NCBI GenBank assembly: GCA_964465065.1 | Contig: CAYXHZ010000028.1 | Location: 1-37,884, forward strand | Reading direction: 5' to 3' | DNA length: 37,884 bases | Source: CAYMND01 sp964465065 | Lineage (GTDB): Bacteria; Acidobacteriota; Aminicenantia; UBA2199 | Shown here: in pieces, positions 1 through 8,642 of the stretch | How positions within the stretch are numbered: position 1 is the stretch's first letter | Layout: every line of letters begins with the position of its first letter | Notes under the pieces: model-generated | Database searches by the model: none | What the model was told of the DNA's origin: nothing | The model's input: the letters and a program-made list of their open reading frames with translations, nothing else | Made by a program: the position numbers and the translations under genes

Positions 1-32
1 AACTGGATCAAGCATTGGGAAACATGCTGTGA

Positions 33-1145
33 ATGATGGTAAAATTGAAACCAGAGATACAATCCATGAAAGACAGTCCCATGCCCGACAAGCCGGATGA
101 CAACGTAACCGACGCCACACCCATCGAAGAGAAAATCGCCCGCATGCTGCTGGTCGGTTTCCGCGGCCTGACCATCGACGATGACGATCCCGTCGCCGAT
201 GACCTGTTGCAGAATCGTATCGGCGGCGTCATTGTCTTCGATTACGATTCCGAACTGAACAGCCCGCGGCGCAACATCGCCTCCCCCGGGCAGCTCCGCG
301 AATTGATCGCCGACATCCGTCGCCGCTCCCGTCATCCCCTGCTGGTCGCCGTCGACCAGGAGGGCGGCAAGGTGGCCCGACTCAAGCCGAGGCACGGTTA
401 TCCCCCGCTCGAATCCCACCGCTTTTTGGGCCGGGCCGACAACCCCGACCTGACCCGCCAGCAGGCGCAGATCACAGCCGAAATTCTGGCCGAAGCGGGC
501 TTCAACCTGAACTTCGCACCGGTCCTTGACCTGGACAGAAACCCCGACAGCCCGGCCATCGGACGCTATGAAAGAAGTTTTTCCGCCGATCCGGAAACGG
601 TCATCCGCCATGGTCGCATTTTTCTGGAAGCCATGCGGCAACACGGGATCATCGCCGCTGCCAAACATTTCCCCGGTCATGGCAGCGCCTGCGGCGACAC
701 CCATCTGGGCATGGTGGACACAACGGACAGTTGGGATGAATGCGAATTGATCCCGTACCGGTGCCTGATTGCAGAAAACCTGATTTCCATGATCATGTGC
801 GCCCATGTCTTCAATCGCCGCCTCGACCCCGATTACCCGGCCACACTGTCCCGCAGGACCATCAGCGGCCTGCTGCGGAAAGAACTGGGATTCACGGGGG
901 TCATCGTTTCCGACGATCTCGACATGAAGGCCATCGCCACTCATTTCAGCCTCGAGCGGGCCGTGAAACTGGCCATCGACGCCGGTATCGATCTGCTGAT
1001 GTTCGGCAACAACCTCGCTTACACCCCCGATATCGCCAAACGGGTTGTGGACATCGTTGTCGATCTGGTGCAGAGCGGGGCTGTCAGCGCCGAACGCATC
1101 GACGAATCCTATCGACGCATCCTGAAGCTGACAGCCTGCGGCTGA
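33..1145 (+). CDS. nagZ: Glycoside hydrolase family 3 beta-N-acetylhexosaminidase (NagZ-type)
   Basis: Predicted to cleave N-acetylglucosamine from muropeptides or chitooligosaccharides during peptidoglycan recycling. The family signature KHFPGHG lies near residues 211-217 and is followed by a GDTHLG loop, which supplies the His of the NagZ Asp-His dyad. The nucleophile motif VSDDLDM is near residue 294. At about 350-370 aa it is a single-domain GH3 of the usual NagZ length, without the second GH3 domain of beta-glucosidases. No signal peptide is visible, so it should be cytosolic. The start is uncertain: ATGs at 33, 36, 66 and 81 are in frame and none has a strong ribosome binding site; residues before about 25 are low-complexity and acidic, so 66 or 81 is possible. 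It converges with the S9 peptidase gene, with 4 bp between the stop codons. The family call is firm; the exact substrate is inferred. Confidence 0.88.
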   Translation: MMVKLKPEIQSMKDSPMPDKPDDNVTDATPIEEKIARMLLVGFRGLTIDDDDPVADDLLQNRIGGVIVFDYDSELNSPRRNIASPGQLRELIADIRRRSRHPLLVAVDQEGGKVARLKPRHGYPPLESHRFLGRADNPDLTRQQAQITAEILAEAGFNLNFAPVLDLDRNPDSPAIGRYERSFSADPETVIRHGRIFLEAMRQHGIIAAAKHFPGHGSACGDTHLGMVDTTDSWDECELIPYRCLIAENLISMIMCAHVFNRRLDPDYPATLSRRTISGLLRKELGFTGVIVSDDLDMKAIATHFSLERAVKLAIDAGIDLLMFGNNLAYTPDIAKRVVDIVVDLVQSGAVSAERIDESYRRILKLTACG

Positions 1146-1153
1146 GCGCTCAG
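1142..1153. repeat. 12-bp palindrome containing both convergent stop codons
   Basis: CTGAGCGCTCAG is a perfect palindrome. It contains the TGA stop of the plus-strand glycosidase (1143-1145) and the TGA stop of the minus-strand peptidase (1150-1152). It is short for a terminator and no T-tract follows on either strand. Its role, if any, is unknown. Confidence 0.6.
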
Positions 1154-3672
1154 TAGTTCTTTTCCGGATAGAGATCGTTCCACTGCTGCGGCTGGTCCTT
1201 GAGCATCTTATCGAACCAGGACATGATGGTATGGTGCCATTTGACCCGCTTGCCGTAGTCGACGATCCAATGGTTCTGACCTTCCACCAGAACCAGCTCC
1301 GCGTTCTTGCCCAGCAACTTGAGCGCGGCGTAATACTGCAGACTCTCGCCCACCGGCACGTTGGTGTCGGCCTGACCGTGCAGCAGAAGAATGGAATTCT
1401 GAAACTTGTCGGCATTGTAGATCGGGCTGTTTTCGACAAAGATGTCGCGACGGTTCCAGGGGTAGCTGTTCCTGGCGGCGGTGGTGTTGTAGCTGTACCC
1501 CCAGTAGCCTTCACCCCAGTAGCTGGTGATCGAACTGATACCGGCATGGGAGATGGCCGTCTTGAAGATATCGGTACGGGTCTGAATCAGCATTGTCGTG
1601 AAGCCGCCGTACGAAGCGCCGATACAACCCACGTTTTTGGCATCGACCATCGGATGGGCGGCCAGGAAGGCCCGGGTGGAATCGATGATGTCGTCGATGG
1701 CGTCATAGCCCCAGCCGTTGACATGCAGCGCGGAAAAGTCCTGTCCGAAACCGGTGGCACCGCTGGGTTGCATCACGTAGACGATGTAACCGGCCGCCGC
1801 CCAGGTTTCGATCGGGTAACGGCCGCCGAAGGAGCGCTCGACCGGTGAGGTGCCGCCGTAGAAGTTGACGATCAGGGGGTATTTCTCCCCTGCGCGGTAA
1901 TCGGGAGGAAAGTAGACGCGGCCGCTGATGGTGTCGCCTTTCTTGTTGACGAAATCCCAGTCGTCGCATTTCCCGAATCGGACAAGACTGTACTTTTCCT
2001 GACCTGGAAAAGCGATCAGCTGGCTGCGGCCGGTCTTGAGGTCCACAAGGTACAGTTTATCGGGCATGGAGACACCGCTGCCGTTGAATGCGGCCCGCTT
2101 CCCCTCGAGGTCGAAATCGATGCGATCCAGCACTTCGACCGGCAACGGTATGAGTTGATAAAGTCTGCTTTTCGGATTGAAACGGTACAAACGACCGTAA
2201 TCCTTTTCGGTCACCTGCAGGTAGATATTGCCGTCCTGACTCCAGTGCGCCCGGTCGATGGCCGGGTCGAAATCGCGGCTGACGGGTTCGACCTTGCCGT
2301 TGCGCGTGTCGTACAGGTAAATCTGGCCGTCGCTGCTGTTGGGAATGCGGCCGGCTCTGACTTTGACCCCCAGTTCGCCGAAGCATTCCGGACCGCCGCT
2401 GACCAGCAGGGTATGTCCGTCCGGAGAATACTGGGCATAACCGTCATGGAGCTTGTCCTGCCAGACGATTTTCAGCTTGCCGCTGGTCAGGTCCATTTCG
2501 TAAAGGTTCTGTTTGTGAAAAGGCACCTGACTGTAATCCATCCGCTGGGTTGAAAACAGGATACAACGACCATCGGGGCTGAAATCGTGAAAATCGGCCG
2601 ACAGGTTTCCGGCGCTCAGGGCTGTGACCAGTCCGCTGCCGACTTCGATCAGGTGAAGGCTGGAACGGTTGCGGAAATACGGCAGGCGGTCTTCGACACC
2701 ATACACCCGTTTCAGTTCGCCGGGTTTGTCGGCCTCGCAATAACGGCTGAACACGATCCTGTCTTCGCTCGGCGCCCAGAAGTATTGGGACAGGTTCTTC
2801 AGTCCTGCGGCGATTTTCCTTTCCCGATTGTTGCTCAAATCGTAAACGTACAGGTCATCGGCGCCATCGAACGAGACCGTGTAGGACAGTTTGTCGCTGC
2901 GCGGCAGCCAGTCGAAATTGCCCATTTCGCCGTTGCGCAGCAGAAACAGGTTGCGGCGGGCGTCCAGATCGTATATCACGGTATGCTTTTTACTCTTGCC
3001 GCTGCCGGCGACTATCTCCCGATATTCCAGCAGCAGGTAGCGTCCGGAAGGAGAAATCCTGGCCGCATCCAGCTTCTCGCCTTCCAGGACATCGTTGACT
3101 GTCAGGGTGCGGTACGGATCGGTTCCGTTGACGAGCCGGCAGGAGCTGAATTCCTTGTCGGCCTCGAAAGCGGCCCGGACTGTCAGCTGCGCCTCGTCGC
3201 TCAGGTTTTTGACGACAAGCTGATGCTTACCCTGAGTCAGAGCCATTTCGATCCGTTCCTCTTTGTCGGCACTGTTTTTTCGGCTGAAAACCGACTGGCC
3301 GTCGAGCTCGACCTCCAGGAGGCCCTTCATGGTCAGCAGCAAAGCCCCCTTGGTCCAACGCCCGGTTTGGATATAGGCCTTCAGGACATGCAGATGGTAA
3401 CCCGGTCCGCCGGAAAGGGTAAGGATGCCGGCGACGGTCTTCAATGTCCGCCAATCGCCTGCATTCCCGTACCGCTCGTCAAAATAAAGTCCGGCTTGCA
3501 ACGATGCGGCATCGAAAGGGTGGTTGTTCACATCCTTCTGATCCGAGAAAGCCGGCATGGACACGCTCCGCGGGCCGTACACCAGCCATTGGCCGAACTC
3601 GCTGCGCTCCTGGGCCAGGGCAACCAGGGTCAGAAAGATCAGGAATACTATAATCAGCTTGGTTTTTCGCAT
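1150..3672 (-). CDS. Secreted S9 family (prolyl oligopeptidase/DPP-IV-like) peptidase
   Basis: Predicted exported serine peptidase acting on oligopeptides. Residues 1-20 form a signal peptide (basic MRKTK, then a hydrophobic stretch ending LVALA). A central region of WD/beta-propeller-like strands (about residues 200-560, with repeated FSPDG/YSPDG-type turns) precedes an alpha/beta-hydrolase domain. The catalytic triad can be read as Ser687 in GASYGG, Asp769 in GQADTNV and His801 in GQNHW. The length of 840 aa is somewhat above DPP-IV-type family members because of an extra N-terminal domain (about residues 20-180). The start is supported by GGAGG five bases before the ATG. It is transcribed alone, divergently from the lipoprotein gene at 3870. 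Together with the Tricorn-like protease it suggests extracellular or periplasmic peptide use. The family is certain; substrate preference is not. Confidence 0.93.
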   Translation of the reverse strand: MRKTKLIIVFLIFLTLVALAQERSEFGQWLVYGPRSVSMPAFSDQKDVNNHPFDAASLQAGLYFDERYGNAGDWRTLKTVAGILTLSGGPGYHLHVLKAYIQTGRWTKGALLLTMKGLLEVELDGQSVFSRKNSADKEERIEMALTQGKHQLVVKNLSDEAQLTVRAAFEADKEFSSCRLVNGTDPYRTLTVNDVLEGEKLDAARISPSGRYLLLEYREIVAGSGKSKKHTVIYDLDARRNLFLLRNGEMGNFDWLPRSDKLSYTVSFDGADDLYVYDLSNNRERKIAAGLKNLSQYFWAPSEDRIVFSRYCEADKPGELKRVYGVEDRLPYFRNRSSLHLIEVGSGLVTALSAGNLSADFHDFSPDGRCILFSTQRMDYSQVPFHKQNLYEMDLTSGKLKIVWQDKLHDGYAQYSPDGHTLLVSGGPECFGELGVKVRAGRIPNSSDGQIYLYDTRNGKVEPVSRDFDPAIDRAHWSQDGNIYLQVTEKDYGRLYRFNPKSRLYQLIPLPVEVLDRIDFDLEGKRAAFNGSGVSMPDKLYLVDLKTGRSQLIAFPGQEKYSLVRFGKCDDWDFVNKKGDTISGRVYFPPDYRAGEKYPLIVNFYGGTSPVERSFGGRYPIETWAAAGYIVYVMQPSGATGFGQDFSALHVNGWGYDAIDDIIDSTRAFLAAHPMVDAKNVGCIGASYGGFTTMLIQTRTDIFKTAISHAGISSITSYWGEGYWGYSYNTTAARNSYPWNRRDIFVENSPIYNADKFQNSILLLHGQADTNVPVGESLQYYAALKLLGKNAELVLVEGQNHWIVDYGKRVKWHHTIMSWFDKMLKDQPQQWNDLYPEKNY

Positions 3673-3705
3673 CGTTACCTCCGTATTGTTTGCATACCGG
3701 AATCA

Positions 3706-3735
3706 AGGATATCACAAAGCGGATTTCCGATTCAA
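3706..3735 (-). promoter_or_regulatory. Possible sigma70 promoter for the S9 peptidase
   Basis: Read on the minus strand: TTGAAT (3735-3730), an 18-bp spacer, then TATCCT (3711-3706). It would give a leader of about 25-30 bases. The match is moderate. The rest of the 3673-3869 gap holds the divergent promoter of the next gene and a short repeated GGAGCGGAG, but no other gene. Confidence 0.35.
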
Positions 3736-3834
3736 AACCGGTATGGCTTCCCGGAGCGGAGTTTTCAGCGCTACGGCCCGGGAGCGGAGGCGTTCATCCC
3801 ATGCATAGAGCCGCTGAACATCATTTTCTTCAGC

Positions 3835-3863
3835 TTGACACGCCAAACGGAATGCGGGAAAAT
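3835..3863 (+). promoter_or_regulatory. Sigma70-type promoter for the lipoprotein/PepSY pair
   Basis: TTGACA at 3835-3840, a 17-bp spacer, and GAAAAT at 3858-3863. The expected start site is at or within a base or two of the ATG at 3870, so the transcript may be leaderless. Confidence 0.55.
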
Positions 3864-3869
3864 CGAGGC

Positions 3870-4430
3870 ATGAAAGCACAAAACAACCACCCCATCTTTT
3901 GTTCCGTTTGTCTGTTGACCGCGTCGTTATTTCTGCTCTCCGCCTGCAGCAAGGCCCCCGCGCAAAAGGCCGATGAAGTCAAGATGCCGGAGATCCAGAC
4001 ACCGCAAGCTCCTCAGGCCCAAGTCATCGCCGCTTCGGTCAGCGAGTTGATGACCGACCCCATGAAGTTCGCCGACAAGCAGGTCCGCATCGAGGGTACC
4101 ATCACCCATGTCTGCCGTCAAAGCGGTGACAAGATGCGGGTCTCCCAGGACGGGACGGAACTGGCCATCCTGGTCAAACTGGGCGAATTCACCGGACAAC
4201 TCAACGCCGAATCCGAGGGCAGCCGGGTGATCGTCACCGGTACCCTGAAGACGCAGATCGTCAGTCCCGAGCAGCAGCAGGTCCAGGCCGAACCCCAGCA
4301 AGATGGCGAGGCCGGTCACGAGTGCGCAACCGATAAAGCCGCCGCCGAAGTGGAAAAGGCCAAGGGGCTTGATCCCAAGACCGTCGTCTACATCGAACTC
4401 AGCAAATACGAACTCGTTAAAGCCGAATAA
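3870..4430 (+). CDS. Lipoprotein with OB-fold-like domain
   Basis: Small predicted envelope lipoprotein of 186 aa. A hydrophobic N-terminal segment ends in the lipobox LLSAC at about residues 22-26. A Pro/Gln/Ala-rich linker follows, then a domain starting VSELMTDP that reads GKQVRI-like, with HVCRQSGDKMRV and later VIVTGTL. This beta-rich pattern resembles OB-fold or DUF4920-like lipoproteins. No catalytic residues are recognisable, so the function is unknown. The start at 3870 was chosen because it places the signal peptide correctly; an in-frame ATG at 3852 has no ribosome binding site. It lies 29 bp before the PepSY-type gene and is probably co-transcribed with it, which hints at a shared membrane-associated (possibly redox or metal) role. 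Confidence 0.75.
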   Translation: MKAQNNHPIFCSVCLLTASLFLLSACSKAPAQKADEVKMPEIQTPQAPQAQVIAASVSELMTDPMKFADKQVRIEGTITHVCRQSGDKMRVSQDGTELAILVKLGEFTGQLNAESEGSRVIVTGTLKTQIVSPEQQQVQAEPQQDGEAGHECATDKAAAEVEKAKGLDPKTVVYIELSKYELVKAE

Positions 4431-4459
4431 CCCGGTTTTTCCGATCCGGAACGGCAAGT

Positions 4460-5011
4460 ATGAAGCTCAAACGACTCAACCGGGCTTTACACAGGGATCT
4501 GGGTTATTTCTTCTTTGGAATAACCCTGATCTACGCCGTTTCCGGCATCTCCCTCAACCACCGTAACGACTGGAATCCGAACTTTATCATCAGCACACGG
4601 GAATTCACGTTGAACCAGAAGATCCAGACCGATCGCATCAACCGGGACAGCGCCCTGGCCGTTTTACGGGAGTTGAAGATCGATGCCGGATACAAGACCC
4701 ACCTGCTGACCGGCAAAAACCTGCGCATCTACGTCGACGGCGGCTCGGTGAACATCGATCTGGACCAGAGTCGCGGCAGTCTGGAAATTCTGCGCAAAAG
4801 ACCGCTCTTCAATCAGATCAATTTCCTGCACCGCAACACTCCGGGAAAACTGTGGACCTGGTTCTCCGACCTGTACGCCCTGGCGCTGATTGCACTCGCC
4901 ATCAGCGGTCTGTTCATCATCAAGGGACCCAAAGGCATCAAGGGACGTGGCGCCTGGCTGACCGTTGCCGGCATCCTGGTTCCGATCGTATTCCTCTACT
5001 TCTACCTGTAA
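4460..5011 (+). CDS. PepSY-associated transmembrane helix protein
   Basis: 183-aa inner-membrane protein. TM helix 1 lies at about residues 16-33 (LGYFFFGITLIYAVSGI), a periplasmic domain of about 100 residues follows, then TM helix 2 near 133-152 (LYALALIALAISGLFII) and a C-terminal helix from about 162. The conserved SGI-x-LNHR junction after TM1 and the HRNTPGKLWTW segment before TM2 are typical of the PepSY-TM-like families that occur with iron or redox transport systems. There is no catalytic motif. It follows the lipoprotein gene closely with only a weak upstream purine run. Function beyond membrane location is unknown. Confidence 0.8.
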   Translation: MKLKRLNRALHRDLGYFFFGITLIYAVSGISLNHRNDWNPNFIISTREFTLNQKIQTDRINRDSALAVLRELKIDAGYKTHLLTGKNLRIYVDGGSVNIDLDQSRGSLEILRKRPLFNQINFLHRNTPGKLWTWFSDLYALALIALAISGLFIIKGPKGIKGRGAWLTVAGILVPIVFLYFYL

Positions 5012-5083
5012 AAATATCAGAATCTATCCCAGCGAGTGATGATCTCCAGCACACTCATTGCGATTGCCTCCGCTCTGTAACGC

Positions 5084-6373
5084 TCAATCCTCGGATCCAC
5101 CGGAGCCGGGCAACTCGAGTACCTCGCGGGCTTCATACTCCGGCAGGGATTCCACCAGGCGAAGTTTTCTCTCCATGGCACGCGTGCGGATTCCAGTGGC
5201 TTCGATGGTTTTACTGGCCGAATCCAGCTGCTTGTGCACTTTGTCCAGCATATCGCCGAATTTTGCAAACTCCGTCTTGACGGCGGCCAGTACCCGCCAC
5301 ACCTCGGCGGCCCGCTGTTCGATGGCCAGGGTCTGGAACCCCATGCGCAGGCTGCTGAGAATCGCAGCCAGGGTGGCCGGACCGGATACCACCACCCGGT
5401 ACTTCTGAGACAGTTCGTCGATCAGTCCGGTATTGCGCAACACTTCCGCGTACAGACCTTCCGTACCCAGGAACATGATGGCAAAATCGGTGGTCAGCGG
5501 CGGATTGTAATACTTGTCGTAGATATCGCGGGCGGAAATCCGTACGGCCCGGGCCAGACAGTCGAGAGCCGCCTGCACGGCATCCGCGTCGCCCCTGTCC
5601 GCAGCCTCCTGCAGGCGCAAGTAATCCTCCTGGGGAAACTTGGAATCGATCGGCAGCCAGACGCAGGCCGACCGGTCCCCTTTCGGTCCGGGCAGGCGGA
5701 TGGCGAATTCCACCCTTTCTGCGGAGTTCTCTTTAACGGCCACGTTTTTGTCGTACTGATCGGGAGTCAGAACCTGTTCCAGGATGGCGCCGAGTTGCAC
5801 TTCGGCCCATGTTCCCCGGGTCTTGACATTGCTGAGCACCTTGCGCAGGTCGGTCACGCCGGATGCCAGACTCTGCATCTCTCCCAGCCCACGCTGCACG
5901 GCTTCCAGCCGATCGCTGACCAGTTTGAAGGATTCGCCCAAGCGCCTTTCCAGAGTTTCGTGGAGCTTCTCGTCCACTGTTTTGCGCATCTCGTCCAGCT
6001 TTTTCTCGTTGGCGTCGGCCAGTTCCCGGAAGCGGCCGTCGAAGGTGGACCTGACCCGATCCAGGGCCTGCTGGTTGGATTCGATCAGATCCTTGACCTG
6101 CCGGTTTATGGCCTCCAGCTGCCCGAACTGCCCCCGGCTCGATCCGTCCACGGTGAGGAGCAGCGAATCGCTGGCGTTTTTGATGCCAGAGGATACCTCC
6201 TGCCGAAGTTCCCTGGCCGAGTTGCGTGCCTCTTCGCGGTTGCGCTGCAATTCCTCGCGGAACTCCCGTTCCAGAGTGGAATGCGAACTGCCGAGACGGT
6301 AGAGAACGGTTACGACTGCCGCCAGGGACAGCAGGGACGCGATCAGGCTGAGGAGGATGACGGTGTCTTGCAT
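5084..6373 (-). CDS. rmuC: DNA recombination protein RmuC homologue
   Basis: RmuC-family protein, membrane-anchored with a predicted nuclease-like fold, known for limiting inversions at short inverted repeats. An N-terminal TM helix (about residues 5-25) is followed by a long coiled coil (about 30-150). The conserved RmuC domain comes next, with the TRGTWAEVQL segment, LPGPKG, the PIDSKFPQEDY motif and a late GPATLAAIL motif. The length of 429 aa is normal for the family. No Shine-Dalgarno sequence precedes the ATG; instead a near-consensus promoter ends only 10 bases upstream, so the mRNA may be leaderless. It lies downstream of, and separate from, the pspC-like gene on the same strand. Confidence 0.94.
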   Translation of the reverse strand: MQDTVILLSLIASLLSLAAVVTVLYRLGSSHSTLEREFREELQRNREEARNSARELRQEVSSGIKNASDSLLLTVDGSSRGQFGQLEAINRQVKDLIESNQQALDRVRSTFDGRFRELADANEKKLDEMRKTVDEKLHETLERRLGESFKLVSDRLEAVQRGLGEMQSLASGVTDLRKVLSNVKTRGTWAEVQLGAILEQVLTPDQYDKNVAVKENSAERVEFAIRLPGPKGDRSACVWLPIDSKFPQEDYLRLQEAADRGDADAVQAALDCLARAVRISARDIYDKYYNPPLTTDFAIMFLGTEGLYAEVLRNTGLIDELSQKYRVVVSGPATLAAILSSLRMGFQTLAIEQRAAEVWRVLAAVKTEFAKFGDMLDKVHKQLDSASKTIEATGIRTRAMERKLRLVESLPEYEAREVLELPGSGGSED

Positions 6374-6382
6374 GGTAATCGG

Positions 6383-6411
6383 ATTATATGCGCAGACCGT
6401 CCGCGATTCAA
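6383..6411 (-). promoter_or_regulatory. Strong promoter for rmuC
   Basis: Minus strand: TTGAAT (6411-6406), a 17-bp spacer, then a perfect TATAAT (6388-6383). The predicted start site near 6376 is only about three bases before the rmuC ATG at 6373. Confidence 0.65.
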
Positions 6412-6502
6412 TCCGCTATATGCCCAATCCGTCCGCAATACCGGCCGAGCCCTGACCTGGCTGACGGGATAAAAGGCGAACAGGATCGTACCGGAGCGAC
6501 GT

Positions 6503-6694
6503 TTAAGCCTCGGCTTCGGGCATGACCAGCCACATGATGATGTAGACCAGGGTGCCGGGGAAAGCGGCGCTCAGGATCGAACCGATGACGTACAGAACGC
6601 GGACCAGGGTCGGATCCATATCGAAATATTCGGCCAGTCCGCCGCAGACACCGCCGATCATGCGATTCTTTCGGGAACGTCTGAGTTGTTTCAT
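6503..6694 (-). CDS. PspC domain protein
   Basis: 63-aa PspC-domain protein consisting only of the domain. It has a basic start (MKQLRRSRKNRMI), the hallmark GGVCGGLAEYFDMDPTLVR segment at residues 14-32, then one hydrophobic helix (about 36-58). In Enterobacteria PspC is a membrane sensor of envelope stress; stand-alone small PspC proteins are widespread and their roles are mostly unknown. AAGGAG lies nine bases before the ATG. It is probably the second gene of a metF-pspC unit, 66 bp after metF. No pspA, pspB or pspF is nearby. Confidence 0.9.
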   Translation of the reverse strand: MKQLRRSRKNRMIGGVCGGLAEYFDMDPTLVRVLYVIGSILSAAFPGTLVYIIMWLVMPEAEA

Positions 6695-6760
6695 GCCTTG
6701 TCACTCCTTCATCATCCCAATAACGGATAGCCAGGGAAAAAAGTTCCGCACCTGAGGCAG

Positions 6761-7648
6761 CTACACGATCTGACCGAAATGGTCCAGACCGATGGCCTGA
6801 CAGATACGGAAAATCTGCTGCGAACGATTCAGGGTGTAGAAATGGATCCCCTTGACCTGATGGTCCAGCAGGTCCCGCACCTGTTCGGAGGCCCAGTGGA
6901 TACCGACCCGTTCGACCTGTTCGTCGGTGACCGCCCGGTTGACGGCGCGGAGCAATGACGCCGGGAAGCGGCTGCCGGGAGACAACTCGGCCATACGGCG
7001 CATCGAGTTGATCGAGGTGATGGACATGATACCCGGGATTACCGGCACTTTGATCCCGGCCAATTCGCAACGTTCGCAAAAATCGAAGAAATCGCGGTTG
7101 TCGAAAAACAGCTGCGTGCAGATGTAGTCGGCACCGGCGTCGACCTTGGCTTTGAGCAGCTCGATCTCGCGCAGCCGGTTGGGCGACCGTGGATGACCCT
7201 CCGGGAAACCGGCCACACCGATACCCATCGCAGGGAAATGTTCCTTGATGAAGGCAACCAAATCGGCTGCATAGCGAAAATCGGAATTCGCCACGGACGA
7301 CCCGTCCTTGGGCGGATCCCCGGCCAGAGCCATGATCGTGTGGATGCCGCTCTGCTGGTACCGCTCCAGAATCTGCAGCATTTGTTCACGACTGCTTCCG
7401 ACGCAGGTCAGATGCGACACGACGGTCAGAGCGGTTGTCTGCTGAATTCGGGTCACCAAATCATGAGTCAGTTCCCGGGTCGAGCCCCCGGCGCCGTAGG
7501 TGACGCTGACATAAGCCGGTTGCAGTTTGGCCAGCTCGGAAATCGTCCGATACAACGACTCCGCGGCCTGCGGGTTTTTCGGGGGGAAGAATTCGTAGCT
7601 GAAACTGACGGCTGGACTGTTCAGAATTTGTGAAATGTGCTGGGCCAT
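6761..7648 (-). CDS. metF: 5,10-methylenetetrahydrofolate reductase
   Basis: Flavoprotein TIM barrel that reduces methylene-THF to methyl-THF for methionine synthesis or one-carbon metabolism. The MetF signature SYEFFPPKN near residues 17-25 contains the catalytic Glu; the ALAGDPP motif near residues 113-119 contains the flavin-binding Asp. Other matches are DYICTQLFFD and PGIMSI. The length of 295 aa is that of E. coli-type MetF, without the C-terminal regulatory domain of eukaryotic MTHFR. The start is supported by AGGAG about ten bases upstream and by a good promoter. In anaerobes this enzyme can also serve the methyl branch of the Wood-Ljungdahl pathway, but nothing around it points that way. 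Confidence 0.96.
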   Translation of the reverse strand: MAQHISQILNSPAVSFSYEFFPPKNPQAAESLYRTISELAKLQPAYVSVTYGAGGSTRELTHDLVTRIQQTTALTVVSHLTCVGSSREQMLQILERYQQSGIHTIMALAGDPPKDGSSVANSDFRYAADLVAFIKEHFPAMGIGVAGFPEGHPRSPNRLREIELLKAKVDAGADYICTQLFFDNRDFFDFCERCELAGIKVPVIPGIMSITSINSMRRMAELSPGSRFPASLLRAVNRAVTDEQVERVGIHWASEQVRDLLDHQVKGIHFYTLNRSQQIFRICQAIGLDHFGQIV

Positions 7649-7690
7649 CGGCCGCTTACTCCTGATGGCAACGAAATGCTGCCGGCTTCC

Positions 7691-7719
7691 ATTGTACGAC
7701 AGCCCGCAGCCCTTGACAA
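7691..7719 (-). promoter_or_regulatory. Promoter for metF
   Basis: Minus strand: TTGTCA (7719-7714), a 17-bp spacer, then TACAAT (7696-7691). This gives a leader of about 36 bases. It sits in the short gap just downstream of the beta-barrel gene stop. Confidence 0.65.
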
Positions 7720-7723
7720 GGGT

Positions 7724-8434
7724 TCAGCGGCCGAGGTAGGCCTTGAAGCCGACGGACAGCAGCCAGCCGTTCCCCTTGATGTCGTTTATGGGTACGGTAT
7801 GGACCAGATCTTCCTTATCCGTCCAGATGGCCTCGGTTGAGAAGCGGCTCAGTCGGTAGCCGCCCTCTACGGACAGAGCCAGCTTGCCTCCCAGGGAGAA
7901 TTCGATCCCCATGCCCAACCGTCCGCCCAGGGCTCCGGTTTTGGCAAGATTGACCCGCTCATTCTCCTTGATGTTGGTGACCGGTTCAGGCAGGAGAGCC
8001 ATGACTGCCGCCTGATCCTCGGTGTCGAATGAATAGAATGTGTACTCCAGTCCGGCGAAAAGAAATATGAACGACCTACGGAACCTCAACACATGAATTT
8101 GTTCGGTCAGCGCGATGATCTTGGCTTTGCAAAAGAGCGACATGTCGTCCTGAGCACCGGTGACCGGGGTATGCACACCAAAATAACCGAAGGAAAATTC
8201 CAGGTTGAGCAGAGGATGGAAACGGAAGCCGTAGTTGATGTCGTATATGGCACCGGACTGGATGAGGCTCTGGTGGTTGACGAACAGGGAGGCCCGCCCG
8301 AAAGGGCAGCCCACTGCGTAACGCGATTGTTCCGCGGCTTCCAGCCGGAACATGCACAGAATCAGGAGGGATAAATACCAACATGAGCGGCGGCGCCCCA
8401 CAGCTGACGGGCTTGATGGTCTTGGACGGGTCAT
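7724..8434 (-). CDS. Predicted outer-membrane beta-barrel protein
   Basis: 236-aa protein not recognised as a named family. A basic N-terminus (MTRPRPSSPSAVGRRRSC) is followed by a hydrophobic stretch and a likely signal-peptidase site near LEAA (residues 30-34). The rest alternates short amphipathic strands with aromatic ends (YDINYGFRFHP, LEFSFGYFGV, GMGIEFSLGGKLALSVEGGY) and ends LSVGFKAYLGR, a pattern of small OmpA/OmpW-like barrels. A GAGGTG ribosome binding site lies about eight bases before the ATG. It is transcribed alone, divergent from the glutamine synthetase gene. Outer-membrane location is an inference from the strand pattern. Confidence 0.6.
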   Translation of the reverse strand: MTRPRPSSPSAVGRRRSCWYLSLLILCMFRLEAAEQSRYAVGCPFGRASLFVNHQSLIQSGAIYDINYGFRFHPLLNLEFSFGYFGVHTPVTGAQDDMSLFCKAKIIALTEQIHVLRFRRSFIFLFAGLEYTFYSFDTEDQAAVMALLPEPVTNIKENERVNLAKTGALGGRLGMGIEFSLGGKLALSVEGGYRLSRFSTEAIWTDKEDLVHTVPINDIKGNGWLLSVGFKAYLGR

Positions 8435-8509
8435 TTGCTGATCACCTCGCAGTTGTTGGTCAGGACCGCTCGCCGGCGGTCAAGATAATGACGGCAGGAA
8501 CCTGATGTC

Positions 8510-8539
8510 ATTATACGCTGGATGCCATCGTTCCTTCAA
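8510..8539 (-). promoter_or_regulatory. Promoter for the beta-barrel gene
   Basis: Minus strand: TTGAAG (8539-8534), an 18-bp spacer, then TATAAT (8515-8510). The leader would be about 70 bases. Confidence 0.5.
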
Positions 8540-8642
8540 GGGAGCCGGCGCATTGACCGACGATCGGACCGTACTTAACAACTGAGAATTCATCATTAAT
8601 CACCCCAAAAAATTGTCGAATATTTTTATTATGTCAAAGAGA

